Assembly: GCF_008642315.1 (NCBI RefSeq) | Contig: NZ_CP029192.1 | Span: 5,890,001-5,954,000 of the forward strand | Direction: 5' to 3' | Length of the DNA: 64,000 nt | Origin: Streptomyces venezuelae | GTDB taxonomy: Bacteria > Actinomycetota > Actinomycetes > Streptomycetales > Streptomycetaceae | Notes under the pieces: model-generated | Databases searched by the model: none | Told to the model about the DNA's origin: nothing | Seen by the model: only the letters and a program-made list of their open reading frames with translations | Shown here: in pieces, positions 25,060 to 34,063 of the stretch | Layout: each line of letters opens with the position of its first letter | Position numbering within the stretch: the stretch's first letter is position 1 | Position numbers and translations under genes: made by a program

Positions 25060-26346
25060 GTGGCACGCATCGGTGACGGCGGCGATCTGCTCAAGTGCTC
25101 GTTCTGCGGAAAGAGTCAGAAGCAGGTCAAGAAGCTCATCGCAGGCCCCGGTGTGTACATCTGCGACGAGTGCATCGACCTCTGTAACGAGATCATCGAG
25201 GAAGAGCTCGCGGAGACGAGCGAGGTGCGCTGGGAGGAACTCCCCAAGCCTCGCGAGATCTACGAATTCCTTGAGGGCTACGTCGTGGGCCAGGAGCCCG
25301 CGAAGAAGGCCCTCTCGGTAGCGGTGTACAACCACTACAAGCGGGTCCAGGCAGGCGAGAACGGCGGCGCGCAGGGCCGTGACGACGCGATCGAACTCGC
25401 GAAGTCCAACATCCTGCTGCTCGGCCCGACCGGCTCCGGCAAGACGCTCCTCGCGCAGACACTCGCGCGGATGCTGAACGTTCCGTTCGCCATCGCGGAC
25501 GCGACGGCGCTGACGGAGGCGGGCTATGTCGGCGAGGACGTCGAGAACATCCTCCTGAAGCTGATCCAGGCGGCCGACTACGACGTCAAGAAGGCCGAGA
25601 CCGGGATCATCTACATCGACGAGATCGACAAGGTGGCCCGCAAGAGCGAGAACCCCTCGATCACGCGCGATGTCAGCGGCGAGGGCGTCCAGCAGGCGCT
25701 CCTGAAGATCCTGGAGGGCACGACGGCGTCGGTGCCCCCGCAGGGCGGCCGCAAGCACCCGCACCAGGAGTTCATCCAGATCGACACGACGAACGTGCTC
25801 TTCATCGTGGGCGGCGCCTTCGCCGGCCTCGAGAAGATCATCGAGTCGCGGGCGGGCGCGAAGGGCATCGGCTTCGGCGCCACCATCCGCTCGAAGCGCG
25901 AGATGGAGGAGAAGGACCAGTTCGAGGACATCATGCCGGAGGACCTGGTGAAGTTCGGGATGATCCCCGAGTTCATCGGCCGCCTCCCCGTGATCACCTC
26001 GGTCCACAACCTCGACCGCGAGGCCCTGCTCCAGATCCTCGTCGAGCCGCGCAACGCGCTGGTGAAGCAGTACCAGCGCCTGTTCGAACTCGACGGTGTG
26101 GAGCTGGAGTTCGAGCGTGAGGCCCTGGAGGCCATCGCGGACCAGGCGATCCTGCGGCAGACCGGCGCGCGCGGCCTGCGCGCCATCATGGAGGAAGTCC
26201 TCCAGTCGGTGATGTACGAGGTGCCGTCCCGCAAGGACGTGGCCCGCGTCGTCATCACGGCGGACGTCGTCCGCTCGAACGTCAACCCGACGCTGGTGCC
26301 GCGCGACGCGCGCGGTGGCGGTGCGGGGGAGCAGAAGTCCGCGTAG
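25060..26346 (+). CDS. clpX: ATP-dependent Clp protease ATP-binding subunit ClpX
   Basis: AAA+ unfoldase that feeds tagged proteins into ClpP. The 428-residue protein has the zinc-binding domain (C13, C16, C35, C38), Walker A GPTGSGKT at 122-129, pore loop GYVG at 155-158, Walker B IIYIDEID near 183-190, the RKH loop and the ClpP-docking GIGFGA loop, and a sensor-2 GARGLR. GTG start at 25060 with AGGGG 9 bases upstream; the upstream reading frame is not similar to ClpX. It follows clpP2 by 167 bases with a hairpin between, so it may have its own promoter. Confidence 0.98.
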   Translation: MARIGDGGDLLKCSFCGKSQKQVKKLIAGPGVYICDECIDLCNEIIEEELAETSEVRWEELPKPREIYEFLEGYVVGQEPAKKALSVAVYNHYKRVQAGENGGAQGRDDAIELAKSNILLLGPTGSGKTLLAQTLARMLNVPFAIADATALTEAGYVGEDVENILLKLIQAADYDVKKAETGIIYIDEIDKVARKSENPSITRDVSGEGVQQALLKILEGTTASVPPQGGRKHPHQEFIQIDTTNVLFIVGGAFAGLEKIIESRAGAKGIGFGATIRSKREMEEKDQFEDIMPEDLVKFGMIPEFIGRLPVITSVHNLDREALLQILVEPRNALVKQYQRLFELDGVELEFEREALEAIADQAILRQTGARGLRAIMEEVLQSVMYEVPSRKDVARVVITADVVRSNVNPTLVPRDARGGGAGEQKSA

Positions 26347-26362
26347 GCAGCACATACGCGCG

Positions 26363-26404
26363 AAGGGGCGCCCGGCGATTTCGATCGCCGGGCGCCCCTT
26401 TTCG
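26363..26404. terminator. strong bidirectional terminator after clpX
   Basis: A perfect 17-bp stem (arms 26363-26379 and 26384-26400) with a TTCG tetraloop, followed by a T-run on the plus strand. It lies between the convergent stop codons of clpX (26346) and the membrane protein gene (26428). Confidence 0.9.
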
Positions 26405-26427
26405 TCGCGGTGGTGCGGGCCGTCGCG

Positions 26428-27453
26428 TCAGGCCTTGACGCGGAGGGCCTTGCGGGCGCGGAGCGTGGTGTCAGAGGCATCGTCCAGGGAGACCTTGCCC
26501 GCCATGGCGTCGGCGACCGCGAGGGGCACCACGACGCCGATCGTGCTGTGGTCGCCCCAGACGCAGACCGGCATGCGGATCTCCTTGGGGCCCGAGGACG
26601 TGCCGCCGCCGTTGCTGTTCTCCATCACGGACTCCTGGCACTTGAGGATGGTGTCCTTCGTGCTGAAGTCCTTGGGGCTGCCGACGAGCTTGCCCGTGTC
26701 CGAGCTGTTGTTCCCGGAGTCCTTCTTGATCTTCGCGAAGACGGCGTCGACGACGGGGGCCGGATTCTCGATCTCGCCGTAGACGCCCATGAACTGGAGG
26801 GCCTTCTGCGCGAGCGGGTTGCTCTCGTCCCCCGACTGGTAGCCGGCGTCGATGTCCTGCGGGTCCTTCACGCCGGCCTTCTCGACGGCCGCCAGGTCGC
26901 TGGAGTTGAAGCCGCCGTCCATGTCGTCGCTCTTGTCGTACTCGTTGAGGATCGTGGGAGGCGTTGTCAGCGTGTGCGGGCCGTCGTCCTTGATGCCGCC
27001 GTCCGCCACGTTCGAGGAGCCGCCGTTCTTGCCGCCCTTGTCGTCGTCGCCGCCCGCGAAGACGAAGTAGCCGCCGACGGCCGCTGCGGCGACCACGGCG
27101 ACGGCGGCGATGATCAGGCCGGTCTTCTTGCCGTTGCCGCCACCGGGAGGCGGGGGCGGGACCTGCCCGTAGGGGGCCTGGGGCTGCTGCCCGTACGGGC
27201 CCTGCGGGGGGAACTGCCCGTAGGGGCCGGGTTGCTGGGGCTGGCTGTAGCCGCCCTGCTGAGGAGCCTGCTGCGGATAGCCGTAACCCGGCTGGGGCTG
27301 CGGCGGCGGGGGCGCCTGCTGGGGGTACCCGTAGCCGGGCTGGGGCGCCTGCGGCGGCTGGCCGTAGGGGCCGGGCTGCTGCGGCGGCTGACCGTACGGC
27401 CCGGGCTGCTGGGGCTGCTGCCCGCCGTACGGGCCCGGCTGGTTGTAGCTCAT
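26428..27453 (-). CDS. Pro/Gln/Gly/Tyr-rich single-pass membrane protein, family copy A
   Basis: A 341-residue protein. Residues 1-105 are repeats of PGPYGQ and PQQ type, then a single membrane segment (about 108-132, after a GGGNGKK stop) and an extracytoplasmic domain of about 200 residues. Two conserved cysteines, in ILKCQE and MPVCVWGDHSTIG, may form a disulphide. It is close in sequence to the next two genes, so the three are tandem duplicates. The ATG at 27453 follows GGAGGGG. The C-terminal domain is not one I can assign, and the function is unknown; an envelope role is likely. Confidence 0.8.
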   Translation of the reverse strand: MSYNQPGPYGGQQPQQPGPYGQPPQQPGPYGQPPQAPQPGYGYPQQAPPPPQPQPGYGYPQQAPQQGGYSQPQQPGPYGQFPPQGPYGQQPQAPYGQVPPPPPGGGNGKKTGLIIAAVAVVAAAAVGGYFVFAGGDDDKGGKNGGSSNVADGGIKDDGPHTLTTPPTILNEYDKSDDMDGGFNSSDLAAVEKAGVKDPQDIDAGYQSGDESNPLAQKALQFMGVYGEIENPAPVVDAVFAKIKKDSGNNSSDTGKLVGSPKDFSTKDTILKCQESVMENSNGGGTSSGPKEIRMPVCVWGDHSTIGVVVPLAVADAMAGKVSLDDASDTTLRARKALRVKA

Positions 27454-27478
27454 GGGGTTCCCCTCCGAAAACGCTCAG

Positions 27479-27495
27479 GTGTTGCCGACATCCTG
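27479..27495 (-). promoter_or_regulatory. conserved upstream block, copy A
   Basis: Minus strand CAGGATGTCGGCAACAC, 26 bases before the start codon of copy A. The same block occurs at almost the same distance before copies B and C; here the palindrome TGT..ACA has one mismatched pair. Confidence 0.55.
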
Positions 27496-27501
27496 ACGCA
27501 A

Positions 27502-27529
27502 CAGGGCCCGGCCGTATGACCGGGCCCTG
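27502..27529 (-). terminator. terminator of copy B membrane protein gene
   Basis: A 10-bp perfect stem (27502-27511 with 27520-27529) 48 bases after the stop codon of copy B on the minus strand, with further pairing outside. It separates copy B from copy A. Confidence 0.75.
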
Positions 27530-27576
27530 CTGCGTGGACACCCAAGGGCCCCGAGAAGCCCGACAGGTGCCGGATG

Positions 27577-28611
27577 TCAGATCTTCACGCGGACTTCGCC
27601 GCGGAACTTGGCCGTGGTGCCCGCCGACTCGTCGAGGTCGACGGCCGTGCCGGACAGCGCGCTGGCGACGTCCGTGGTGACGACGTAGCCGAGGGTGCTG
27701 TGGTCGCCCCAGATGCAGGTCGCCGCGGACATCTTGCTGGAACCGCCGGACCCCGCCGTGGAGCCGGAGGTGCCCGCGCCCGCGCCCAGGTCGACCCTCA
27801 TCTCCTGGCACTTCAGGACGGCGCCGTCGAGCCCGTCCGGCTTGTACTCCTTGGGCTCGCCGACCAGCGTGACGGTCTGGCCGTCGGCGCCGCCCGCCTC
27901 GTTCTTCTCCTTGGCGTTCGTGAACATGTGGTCCACGACGCCCTCGGGGTCCGCTATGTCGCCGTAGACACCGCCGAAGGTCAGCACCTTCTGCGCCATC
28001 GGGTTGTCCTTGCTGCCCGACTGGTACTGGGCCTGCACGTCCTTGGGGTTCTTCACCCCGGCCGCCTCGGCCTTGTCGAGGTCGATGCTGTTCAGGCCGC
28101 CGGAGCGGGCCTCGTCCTTCTTGTAGTCGCCCAGGACGAGCGACGGCGTCGTCAGCTTGTGCGGCCCGTCGTCCTTGATGCCGGAGTCGCCGCCCCCGCC
28201 GGCCACGTTCGAGGAGCCGCCGTTCTTGCCGCCCTTTTCGTCGTCGCCGCCCGCGAGGACGAAGTACCCGCCGACCGCTGCCGCCGCGACCACGGCGACG
28301 GCCGCGATGATCAGGCCGGTCTTCTTCTTGCCGCCGCCACTCGGGGGCGGGGGCGGCACCTGGCCGTAGGGGGCCTGGGGCTGCTGGCCGTACGGGGGCT
28401 GGGGCTGCTGCCCGTAGGGGCCCGGCGGCTGGGGCTGGCCGTAGCCGCCCTGCTGGGGAGCCTGCTGAGGGGCCTGCGGGGGGTACCCGTAGCCGGGCTG
28501 GGGCGCCTGCGGCGGCTGGCCGTAGGGGCCGGGCTGCTGCGGCTGCTGGCCGTACGGCCCGGGCTGCTGGGGCTGCTGCCCGCCGTACGGGCCCGGCTGG
28601 TTGTAGCTCAT
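27577..28611 (-). CDS. Pro/Gln/Gly/Tyr-rich single-pass membrane protein, family copy B
   Basis: A 344-residue paralogue of copies A and C: an N-terminal PGPYGQQ-type repeat of about 110 residues, one membrane segment (GLIIAAVAVVAAAAVGGYFVL, about residues 114-134), and an outer domain with the conserved cysteines in VLKCQEM and ATCIWGDHSTLG. The start ATG at 28611 has GGGAGGG about 10 bases upstream. Its repeat region is almost the same as copy A at DNA level, which suggests a recent duplication or repeated gene conversion. Unknown function; probably in the envelope. Confidence 0.8.
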   Translation of the reverse strand: MSYNQPGPYGGQQPQQPGPYGQQPQQPGPYGQPPQAPQPGYGYPPQAPQQAPQQGGYGQPQPPGPYGQQPQPPYGQQPQAPYGQVPPPPPSGGGKKKTGLIIAAVAVVAAAAVGGYFVLAGGDDEKGGKNGGSSNVAGGGGDSGIKDDGPHKLTTPSLVLGDYKKDEARSGGLNSIDLDKAEAAGVKNPKDVQAQYQSGSKDNPMAQKVLTFGGVYGDIADPEGVVDHMFTNAKEKNEAGGADGQTVTLVGEPKEYKPDGLDGAVLKCQEMRVDLGAGAGTSGSTAGSGGSSKMSAATCIWGDHSTLGYVVTTDVASALSGTAVDLDESAGTTAKFRGEVRVKI

Positions 28612-28637
28612 TGCTGGGGTTCCCTCCCAATGCTTAC

Positions 28638-28654
28638 GTGTTCCGAACATCCTG
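28638..28654 (-). promoter_or_regulatory. conserved upstream block, copy B
   Basis: Minus strand CAGGATGTTCGGAACAC, 27 bases before the start codon of copy B. It contains the perfect palindrome TGTTCGGAACA. Confidence 0.6.
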
Positions 28655-28740
28655 GCGGATGGGCGCACGGGGTTGGGCAGCCGGACGAGATCGATGCGGA
28701 GTTGTTGAAGGGCTGTTCCAGAGGACGGACGTACGAAGGA

Positions 28741-28765
28741 CCCGGGGCGGATCATCCGGCCCGGG
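28741..28765 (-). terminator. possible terminator of copy C membrane protein gene
   Basis: Arms 28741-28752 and 28754-28765 pair with a single mismatch around a tight turn, about 30 bases past the stop codon of copy C on the minus strand. Confidence 0.5.
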
Positions 28766-28795
28766 CCCTCCCCCCTCGTGCTCCGCGCCCGCTCG

Positions 28796-29806
28796 TTACG
28801 CCTTCACGCGCGCGGCCTTGCGCAGGTCGGCGGCGAAGGACGCGACCTCGTCCGTGGCCATGCCGCCACTGCCCTTCATCAGCGCGGCCACGTCCATGCC
28901 GAAAACGATGCCGTAGGTGCTGTGGTCAGCCCATATGCAGATCGGCAGCTTCGTTTCCTTGCCGTCGTCCGCGATGCTCGCGCTCTGGCACTTCATGATC
29001 GCGCCGTCGAGTCCGTCGGGTTCCACGGACTCGGGGCTGCCGACGAGGGCGAACTCCTCCTTCGAGTCGCCGGTCTCCTCGGCCGACTCCTTCTTCGCGT
29101 TCTCGTCGGCCTTGGCGAAGCCGTCGTCGATGGCCTTCTCCGGGTCCGCGATCTCGCCGTACATGCCCTGGAAGCTCATCTGCTTCCCCTTGAGGGCTTC
29201 ACCGAACTCGTACGCGGCCGACACATTCGTCGGGTTCTCGATGCCGATCTCCTCGGCGTTCTTCTTGTCGCCGGAGCCGAGCGGGCCGTCGTCGGGAGCG
29301 CCCCCCTCGTCGCCCTTCTCGTACTTGCCCACGGAGGCCGGCGCCACCAGCTTGTGCGGGCCGTCGTCCGCGACCGACGATCCGCTGTCGCCGCCCGCGA
29401 AGACGAAGTACGCGCCGACGGCGGCGGCCGCGACCACGGCGACCCCACCGATCACGAGCCCGGTCTTCTTCTTGCCACCGCCGCCCTGCGGCGGCTCCGG
29501 GTAGGGGGCCTGCCCGTAGGGGCCGGGCTGCTGCGGCTGGCTGTAGCCACCCTGGGGCGGGGGCGCCTGCGGCGGGAACCCGTAGCCGGGCTGGGGCTGC
29601 TGCTGAGGGGGTTGCCCGTAGGGATTCGGCTGCTGCTGCGGCTGGCCCCGGTACGGGCCGGGCTGCTGCGGAGGCTGACCGCCATAGGGACCCGGCTGCT
29701 GCGGCTGACCCCCGTAGGGTCCCGGCTGCTGCGGAGGCTGACCCCCGTACGGCCCCGGTTGCTGGGGCTGTTGGCCCCCGTACGGGCCCGGTTCGTTGTA
29801 GCTCAT
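28796..29806 (-). CDS. Pro/Gln/Gly/Tyr-rich single-pass membrane protein, family copy C
   Basis: A 336-residue paralogue of copies A and B and the most diverged of the three. The N-terminal repeats are PGPYGGQPPQQ, then one membrane segment (about residues 114-134) and an outer domain with cysteines in MKCQSA and PICIWADHSTYG. The outer domain is more acidic than in A and B. The ATG at 29806 has GGAGGGG upstream. It is divergent from valS; together with B and A it forms a run of three separately transcribed units between clpX and valS. Function unknown. Confidence 0.8.
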   Translation of the reverse strand: MSYNEPGPYGGQQPQQPGPYGGQPPQQPGPYGGQPQQPGPYGGQPPQQPGPYRGQPQQQPNPYGQPPQQQPQPGYGFPPQAPPPQGGYSQPQQPGPYGQAPYPEPPQGGGGKKKTGLVIGGVAVVAAAAVGAYFVFAGGDSGSSVADDGPHKLVAPASVGKYEKGDEGGAPDDGPLGSGDKKNAEEIGIENPTNVSAAYEFGEALKGKQMSFQGMYGEIADPEKAIDDGFAKADENAKKESAEETGDSKEEFALVGSPESVEPDGLDGAIMKCQSASIADDGKETKLPICIWADHSTYGIVFGMDVAALMKGSGGMATDEVASFAADLRKAARVKA

Positions 29807-29833
29807 TACGTGGGGTCCCCTCCGGATTCTGAT

Positions 29834-29850
29834 GTGTCCCGGACATCCTG
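29834..29850 (-). promoter_or_regulatory. conserved upstream block, copy C
   Basis: Minus strand CAGGATGTCCGGGACAC, 28 bases before the start codon of copy C. It contains the perfect palindrome TGTCCGGGACA, which differs from copy B at a paired position so that symmetry is kept. Confidence 0.6.
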
Positions 29851-29930
29851 AACGAAATCCCGGCCCCCCGGACCCCCCGGCCGCAAGCGATGTCGAACAT
29901 TCCGGTTTCGGGACCGCTCCGTCACCCCTC

Positions 29931-29936
29931 TAAACT
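29931..29936 (+). promoter_or_regulatory. -10 element of a probable leaderless valS transcript
   Basis: TAAACT ends 6 bases before the GTG start of valS, and no purine-rich ribosome site is visible. This is the arrangement of leaderless actinomycete genes; no clear -35 is present. Confidence 0.55.
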
Positions 29937-29942
29937 GGCCGC

Positions 29943-32567
29943 GTGACCGAGAACGCTCAGCAGCAGCCTCCAGCGACCACTCCCGAACTGCCGACCCAGT
30001 ACGCGCCGGCCGAGGTAGAGGGGCCGCTGTACGAGCGCTGGGTAGAACGCGGTTACTTCTCCGCCGACGAGAAGAGCGAGAAGCCCCCGTACACCGTCGT
30101 CATCCCCCCGCCGAACGTCACGGGCGCCCTCCACCTGGGCCACGCCTTCGAGCACACGCTCATCGACGCCCTCACCCGCCGCAAGCGCATGCAGGGCCAC
30201 GAGACGCTCTGGCAGCCCGGCATGGACCACGCGGGCATCGCCACCCAGAACGTCGTGGAGCGCGAGCTCGCCAAGGAGGGCAAGTCCCGCCACGACCTCG
30301 GGCGCGAGGCGTTCATCGAGCGCGTCTGGCAGTGGAAGGGCGAGTCCGGCGGCCAGATCTCCGGCCAGATGCGCCGCCTCGGCGACGGCGTGGACTGGGA
30401 GCGCGAGCGCTTCACCATGGACGAGGGCCTCTCCCAGGCCGTCCAGACCATCTTCAAGAAGCTCTACGACGACGAGCTGATCTACCGCGCCGAGCGCATC
30501 ATCAACTGGTGCCCGCGCTGTCTGACGGCGATCTCGGACATCGAGGTCGAGTACCAGGACGACGACGGCGAGCTGGTCTCCATCAAGTACGGCGAGGGGG
30601 ACGAGACGCTGGTCGTCGCCACCACCCGCGCCGAGACGATGCTCGGTGACACCGCCGTCGCGGTCCACCCCGAGGACGAGCGGTACAAGCACCTGGTCGG
30701 CAAGCAGATCAAGCTGCCGCTGACCGACCGCACGATCCCCGTCGTCGCCGACGAGCACGTCGACCCCGAGTTCGGCACCGGCGCCGTCAAGGTGACCCCG
30801 GCGCACGACCCGAACGACTTCGAGATCGGCCAGCGCCACGACCTGCCGAACATCGCGGTCATGGACGAGCACGCCGTCATCACGGTTCCCGGCCCCTTCC
30901 AGGGCCTGGACCGCCTGGAGGCCCGCTCCGCGATCGTCGGCGCGCTGCGCGCCGAGGGCCGCATCGTCGCCGAGAAGCGCCCGTACACGCACTCCGTCGG
31001 CCACTGCTCGCGCTGCAAGACCACGATCGAGCCGCGTCTGTCGATGCAGTGGTGGGTCAAGGTCGGCCCGCTCGCCAAGGCTGCCGGTGACGCGGTCCGC
31101 GACGGCAAGGTCAAGATCCACCCGCAGGAGATGGAGAAGCGGTACTTCGACTGGGTCGACAACCTCCACGACTGGTGCATCTCGCGCCAGCTCTGGTGGG
31201 GCCACCGCATCCCCGTCTGGTACGGCCCGAACGGCGAGGTCGTCTGCGTCGGACCCGACGACGAGGCCCCGACCGGCGAGGGCTGGACGCAGGACAACGA
31301 CGTGCTCGACACGTGGTTCTCCTCCGGCCTGTGGCCGTTCTCCACGCTCGGCTGGCCCGAGCAGACCGACTCGCTCGCGAAGTTCTACCCGAACTCCGTC
31401 CTGGTCACCGGCTACGACATCCTCTTCTTCTGGGTCGCCCGGATGATGATGTTCGGCCTGTACGCGATGGACGGCACCCCGCCGTTCCACACGATCGTGC
31501 TGCACGGCATGGTTCGCGACCAGTTCGGCAAGAAGATGTCGAAGTCCTTCGGCAACGCGGTCAACCCGCTGGACTGGATGGACAAGTACGGCTCGGACGC
31601 CCTCCGCTTCACCCTCGCCCGCGGCGCCAACCCCGGCACCGACGTGCCGATCGGCGAGGACTGGGTCCAGGGCTCGCGCAACTTCGCCAACAAGATCTGG
31701 AACGCCACGCGCTTCGCGATGATGAACGGCGCCACGATCGAGGGCGACCTGCCGCCGGTCGACGAGATGTCGGCCACGGACCGCTGGGTGCTCTCCCGCC
31801 TCAACGCGACGGTGGCCGAAGTCGACGCGCTCTACGACGACTTCCAGTTCGCCAAGCTCTCGGACGCCCTCTTCCACTTCGCGTGGGACGAGGTCTTCGA
31901 CTGGTACGTCGAGCTGTCCAAGACGACGTTCATGGCGGGCGGCGACGGTGCGAAGGTCTCGGCCCGCGTCCTCGGCGAGGTCCTCGACGTCACGCTGCGG
32001 CTGCTCCACCCGATCGTCCCGTTCGTGACAGAGACGCTCTGGACGGCGCTGACCGGCGGCGAGTCGCTCGTCGTCGCCGACTGGCCCTCGGACAGCGGCT
32101 TCCGCGACACGGCCGCCGAGCGCGAGATCGAGACGCTCCAGCAGGTCATCACCGAGGTCCGCCGCTTCCGCGCCGACCAGGGCCTCCAGCCGGGCCAGAA
32201 GGTCCCGGCCCGCCTGACCCTGGACGGCACGGCGCTCGCCCCGCACGAGGCCGCCATCCGCCAGCTGCTGCGCCTCCAGCCGGAGGGCGACGCGTTCACG
32301 GCGACGGCGACGCTGCCGGTCTCGGGCGCCACGGTCGCGCTCGACCTGTCGGGCACGATCGACATCGCGGCGGAGCGCAAGCGCCTCGCCAAGGACCTGG
32401 CCGCCGCCGAGAAGGAGAAGGCGCAGGCCGAGGCGAAGCTGGGCAACGAGGCGTTCCTGGCGAAGGCGCCGGACAACGTGGTCGACAAGATCCGCGGCCG
32501 CCTCAGCAAGGCGGAGGCGGACATCGCGCGGCTGCAGGCGCAGCTGGAGGCGCTGCCTGCGGCGTGA
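29943..32567 (+). CDS. valS: valyl-tRNA synthetase
   Basis: Charges tRNA-Val in the cytoplasm and edits mischarged threonine. The 874-residue class I enzyme has the HIGH-type motif HLGH at 64-67 within [16 protein letters not shown], an editing (CP1) domain from about 200 to 350, KMSKS at about 531-535, an anticodon-binding helical domain and a C-terminal coiled coil (about 810-870). The GTG start at 29943 lacks a ribosome site but has a -10 hexamer just upstream. Followed by a strong terminator. It is divergent from the membrane protein copy C. Confidence 0.98.
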   Translation: MTENAQQQPPATTPELPTQYAPAEVEGPLYERWVERGYFSADEKSEKPPYTVVIPPPNVTGALHLGHAFEHTLIDALTRRKRMQGHETLWQPGMDHAGIATQNVVERELAKEGKSRHDLGREAFIERVWQWKGESGGQISGQMRRLGDGVDWERERFTMDEGLSQAVQTIFKKLYDDELIYRAERIINWCPRCLTAISDIEVEYQDDDGELVSIKYGEGDETLVVATTRAETMLGDTAVAVHPEDERYKHLVGKQIKLPLTDRTIPVVADEHVDPEFGTGAVKVTPAHDPNDFEIGQRHDLPNIAVMDEHAVITVPGPFQGLDRLEARSAIVGALRAEGRIVAEKRPYTHSVGHCSRCKTTIEPRLSMQWWVKVGPLAKAAGDAVRDGKVKIHPQEMEKRYFDWVDNLHDWCISRQLWWGHRIPVWYGPNGEVVCVGPDDEAPTGEGWTQDNDVLDTWFSSGLWPFSTLGWPEQTDSLAKFYPNSVLVTGYDILFFWVARMMMFGLYAMDGTPPFHTIVLHGMVRDQFGKKMSKSFGNAVNPLDWMDKYGSDALRFTLARGANPGTDVPIGEDWVQGSRNFANKIWNATRFAMMNGATIEGDLPPVDEMSATDRWVLSRLNATVAEVDALYDDFQFAKLSDALFHFAWDEVFDWYVELSKTTFMAGGDGAKVSARVLGEVLDVTLRLLHPIVPFVTETLWTALTGGESLVVADWPSDSGFRDTAAEREIETLQQVITEVRRFRADQGLQPGQKVPARLTLDGTALAPHEAAIRQLLRLQPEGDAFTATATLPVSGATVALDLSGTIDIAAERKRLAKDLAAAEKEKAQAEAKLGNEAFLAKAPDNVVDKIRGRLSKAEADIARLQAQLEALPAA

Positions 32568-32588
32568 CGCCGCGCAGGTGAACGTGGA

Positions 32589-32630
32589 CGAGGGCCCCGG
32601 ACCGTACGGAGATACGGTCCGGGGCCCTCG
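32589..32630. terminator. bidirectional terminator after valS
   Basis: A perfect 18-bp stem (arms 32589-32606 and 32613-32630) with a 6-base loop, between the convergent stop codons of valS and the glycosyltransferase gene. Confidence 0.9.
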
Positions 32631-32645
32631 CGCACTCTCCCCGTC

Positions 32646-33995
32646 CTACGCCTCCGTGGCGACCGGCCCCACGCCCACGGCCTCGGCGTTGCGCCGCGTC
32701 TTGGCCCAGCCGTTCCTCCCGCGCAGTGCGCGCAGGAGCCCGCGGGCCGAGACGACGAAGACGTGGTACGCGTACAGCCACAGCGCGAGCCCCCACAGCA
32801 GCCCCGCGAACCAGGAACGTCCGGGAGCGAAGTCCCGCCGGTAGACCGGCCCCCACAGGGCGAACGGCAGCACGGACAGCAGGCACAGCACGAGCACCAG
32901 CGGCCACACGCCGAGCGCGGAGTCCAGCGGGGAGTGCCCGAGGACGAGGGCGGCGACGAGGAACACGGTGAGCACGAGGCTCGCGACGTGTGCGAGGGGC
33001 TGCATGAAGGTGTAGAGGGTCTCCACGACGCCGCGGCCCGAGTAGTGGCGCGAGCCGACGATGCGGGGCGCGTACCGCACGCACTGCAGGTTGCCCTGCG
33101 CCCAACGGGTGCGCTGTGTCAGGAAGCGGCGGGCGTGTGGCAGGCCTTCCTGCGAGACGTACGTGTCGGCGATGTGGGTCACGCGGTAGCCGCCGAGGAT
33201 CATGTGCAGGCCCAGCTCGTAGTCCTCCAGGAGGGCGTCGCGCTGCCAGGGGCGGCGTTCGGCCGCGGCGATCCGGTCGAGCGCGGTGAGCCGGGTGAAC
33301 TGGCCGTTGCCGCCGAGGCCGACGGATCCGGTGCGGGCGCGCAGCAGCTGCATGCCCGCGTTGGAGACGGCGAACTCCATGTCCTGCATACGGACGAGGA
33401 GCCGGGCGCCGGCGTTGAGGATCCGCCCCCGGCCGGGCAGCGGCCGCGGCTCGTCCACGTTCCGCATCCGCACACTGACCTGTACGCCGCCCATCTCGGG
33501 GTCGCCGAAACCGCCGGGCCCGCTGACGGCGGCGAGCGCGTCCGGCGCGAGGTGCCCGTCGGCGTCCACGACACACACGACGACCCTGGAGCGGTCGGCG
33601 TCGGCGGGCAGGAAGTCGTCGAGCTCGGCGTAGGCGGCGTTGAGGGCGGCCCCCTTCCCGACCCGGGCGTCGGGCCTGCGCCGCGAGACCAGGTGAACGC
33701 GGACGTCGTCCTCGGCGAGCGCGGCGACGACGGAAGCGGTCCGGTCGTCACTCGCGTCGTCGACGACCCACACGTGAGCGGCGGGAAAGTCGCCGCGCAA
33801 CCGGGTCACGGTGGCTCCCACGACGGTCTCCTCGTCGCGGCACGGCACGAAGAAGTGCCAGGCGAAGGCGTCGGGGTCGCCGCTCTCGTTGCCGGGCCTG
33901 CGCAGGTACGAGTACCGGGCGCCCGCCCAGTAGAGGAGGAAGCAGCCGAGCAGGGCGAAGGGAAAGAGGAAGAGAAACTGTTCGGGAAAGAGCAT
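32646..33995 (-). CDS. membrane glycosyltransferase, GT2 family (processive type)
   Basis: A 449-residue protein with one N-terminal membrane segment, a cytoplasmic GT-A domain (about residues 45-300) and four C-terminal segments, the layout of chitin- or cellulose-synthase-like enzymes. The motifs are VVDDASDD (about 77-84), VVDADG, LEDYELG and TQRTRWAQG, the D, DxD, ED and QxxRW set of processive GT2 enzymes. It would polymerise a nucleotide sugar and pass the chain through the membrane. The start ATG at 33995 has AGGA 5 bases upstream. It follows a UDP-GlcNAc 2-epimerase gene by 68 bases on the same strand, which suggests that the sugar is GlcNAc or ManNAc. Confidence 0.85.
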   Translation of the reverse strand: MLFPEQFLFLFPFALLGCFLLYWAGARYSYLRRPGNESGDPDAFAWHFFVPCRDEETVVGATVTRLRGDFPAAHVWVVDDASDDRTASVVAALAEDDVRVHLVSRRRPDARVGKGAALNAAYAELDDFLPADADRSRVVVCVVDADGHLAPDALAAVSGPGGFGDPEMGGVQVSVRMRNVDEPRPLPGRGRILNAGARLLVRMQDMEFAVSNAGMQLLRARTGSVGLGGNGQFTRLTALDRIAAAERRPWQRDALLEDYELGLHMILGGYRVTHIADTYVSQEGLPHARRFLTQRTRWAQGNLQCVRYAPRIVGSRHYSGRGVVETLYTFMQPLAHVASLVLTVFLVAALVLGHSPLDSALGVWPLVLVLCLLSVLPFALWGPVYRRDFAPGRSWFAGLLWGLALWLYAYHVFVVSARGLLRALRGRNGWAKTRRNAEAVGVGPVATEA

Positions 33996-34063
33996 GAGGG
34001 TCCTGAAGGTCCTGAGGGTCCTGGAGTCTTGGAGCTGAAGTTCGGATATCCGGCGGCAGGCGG

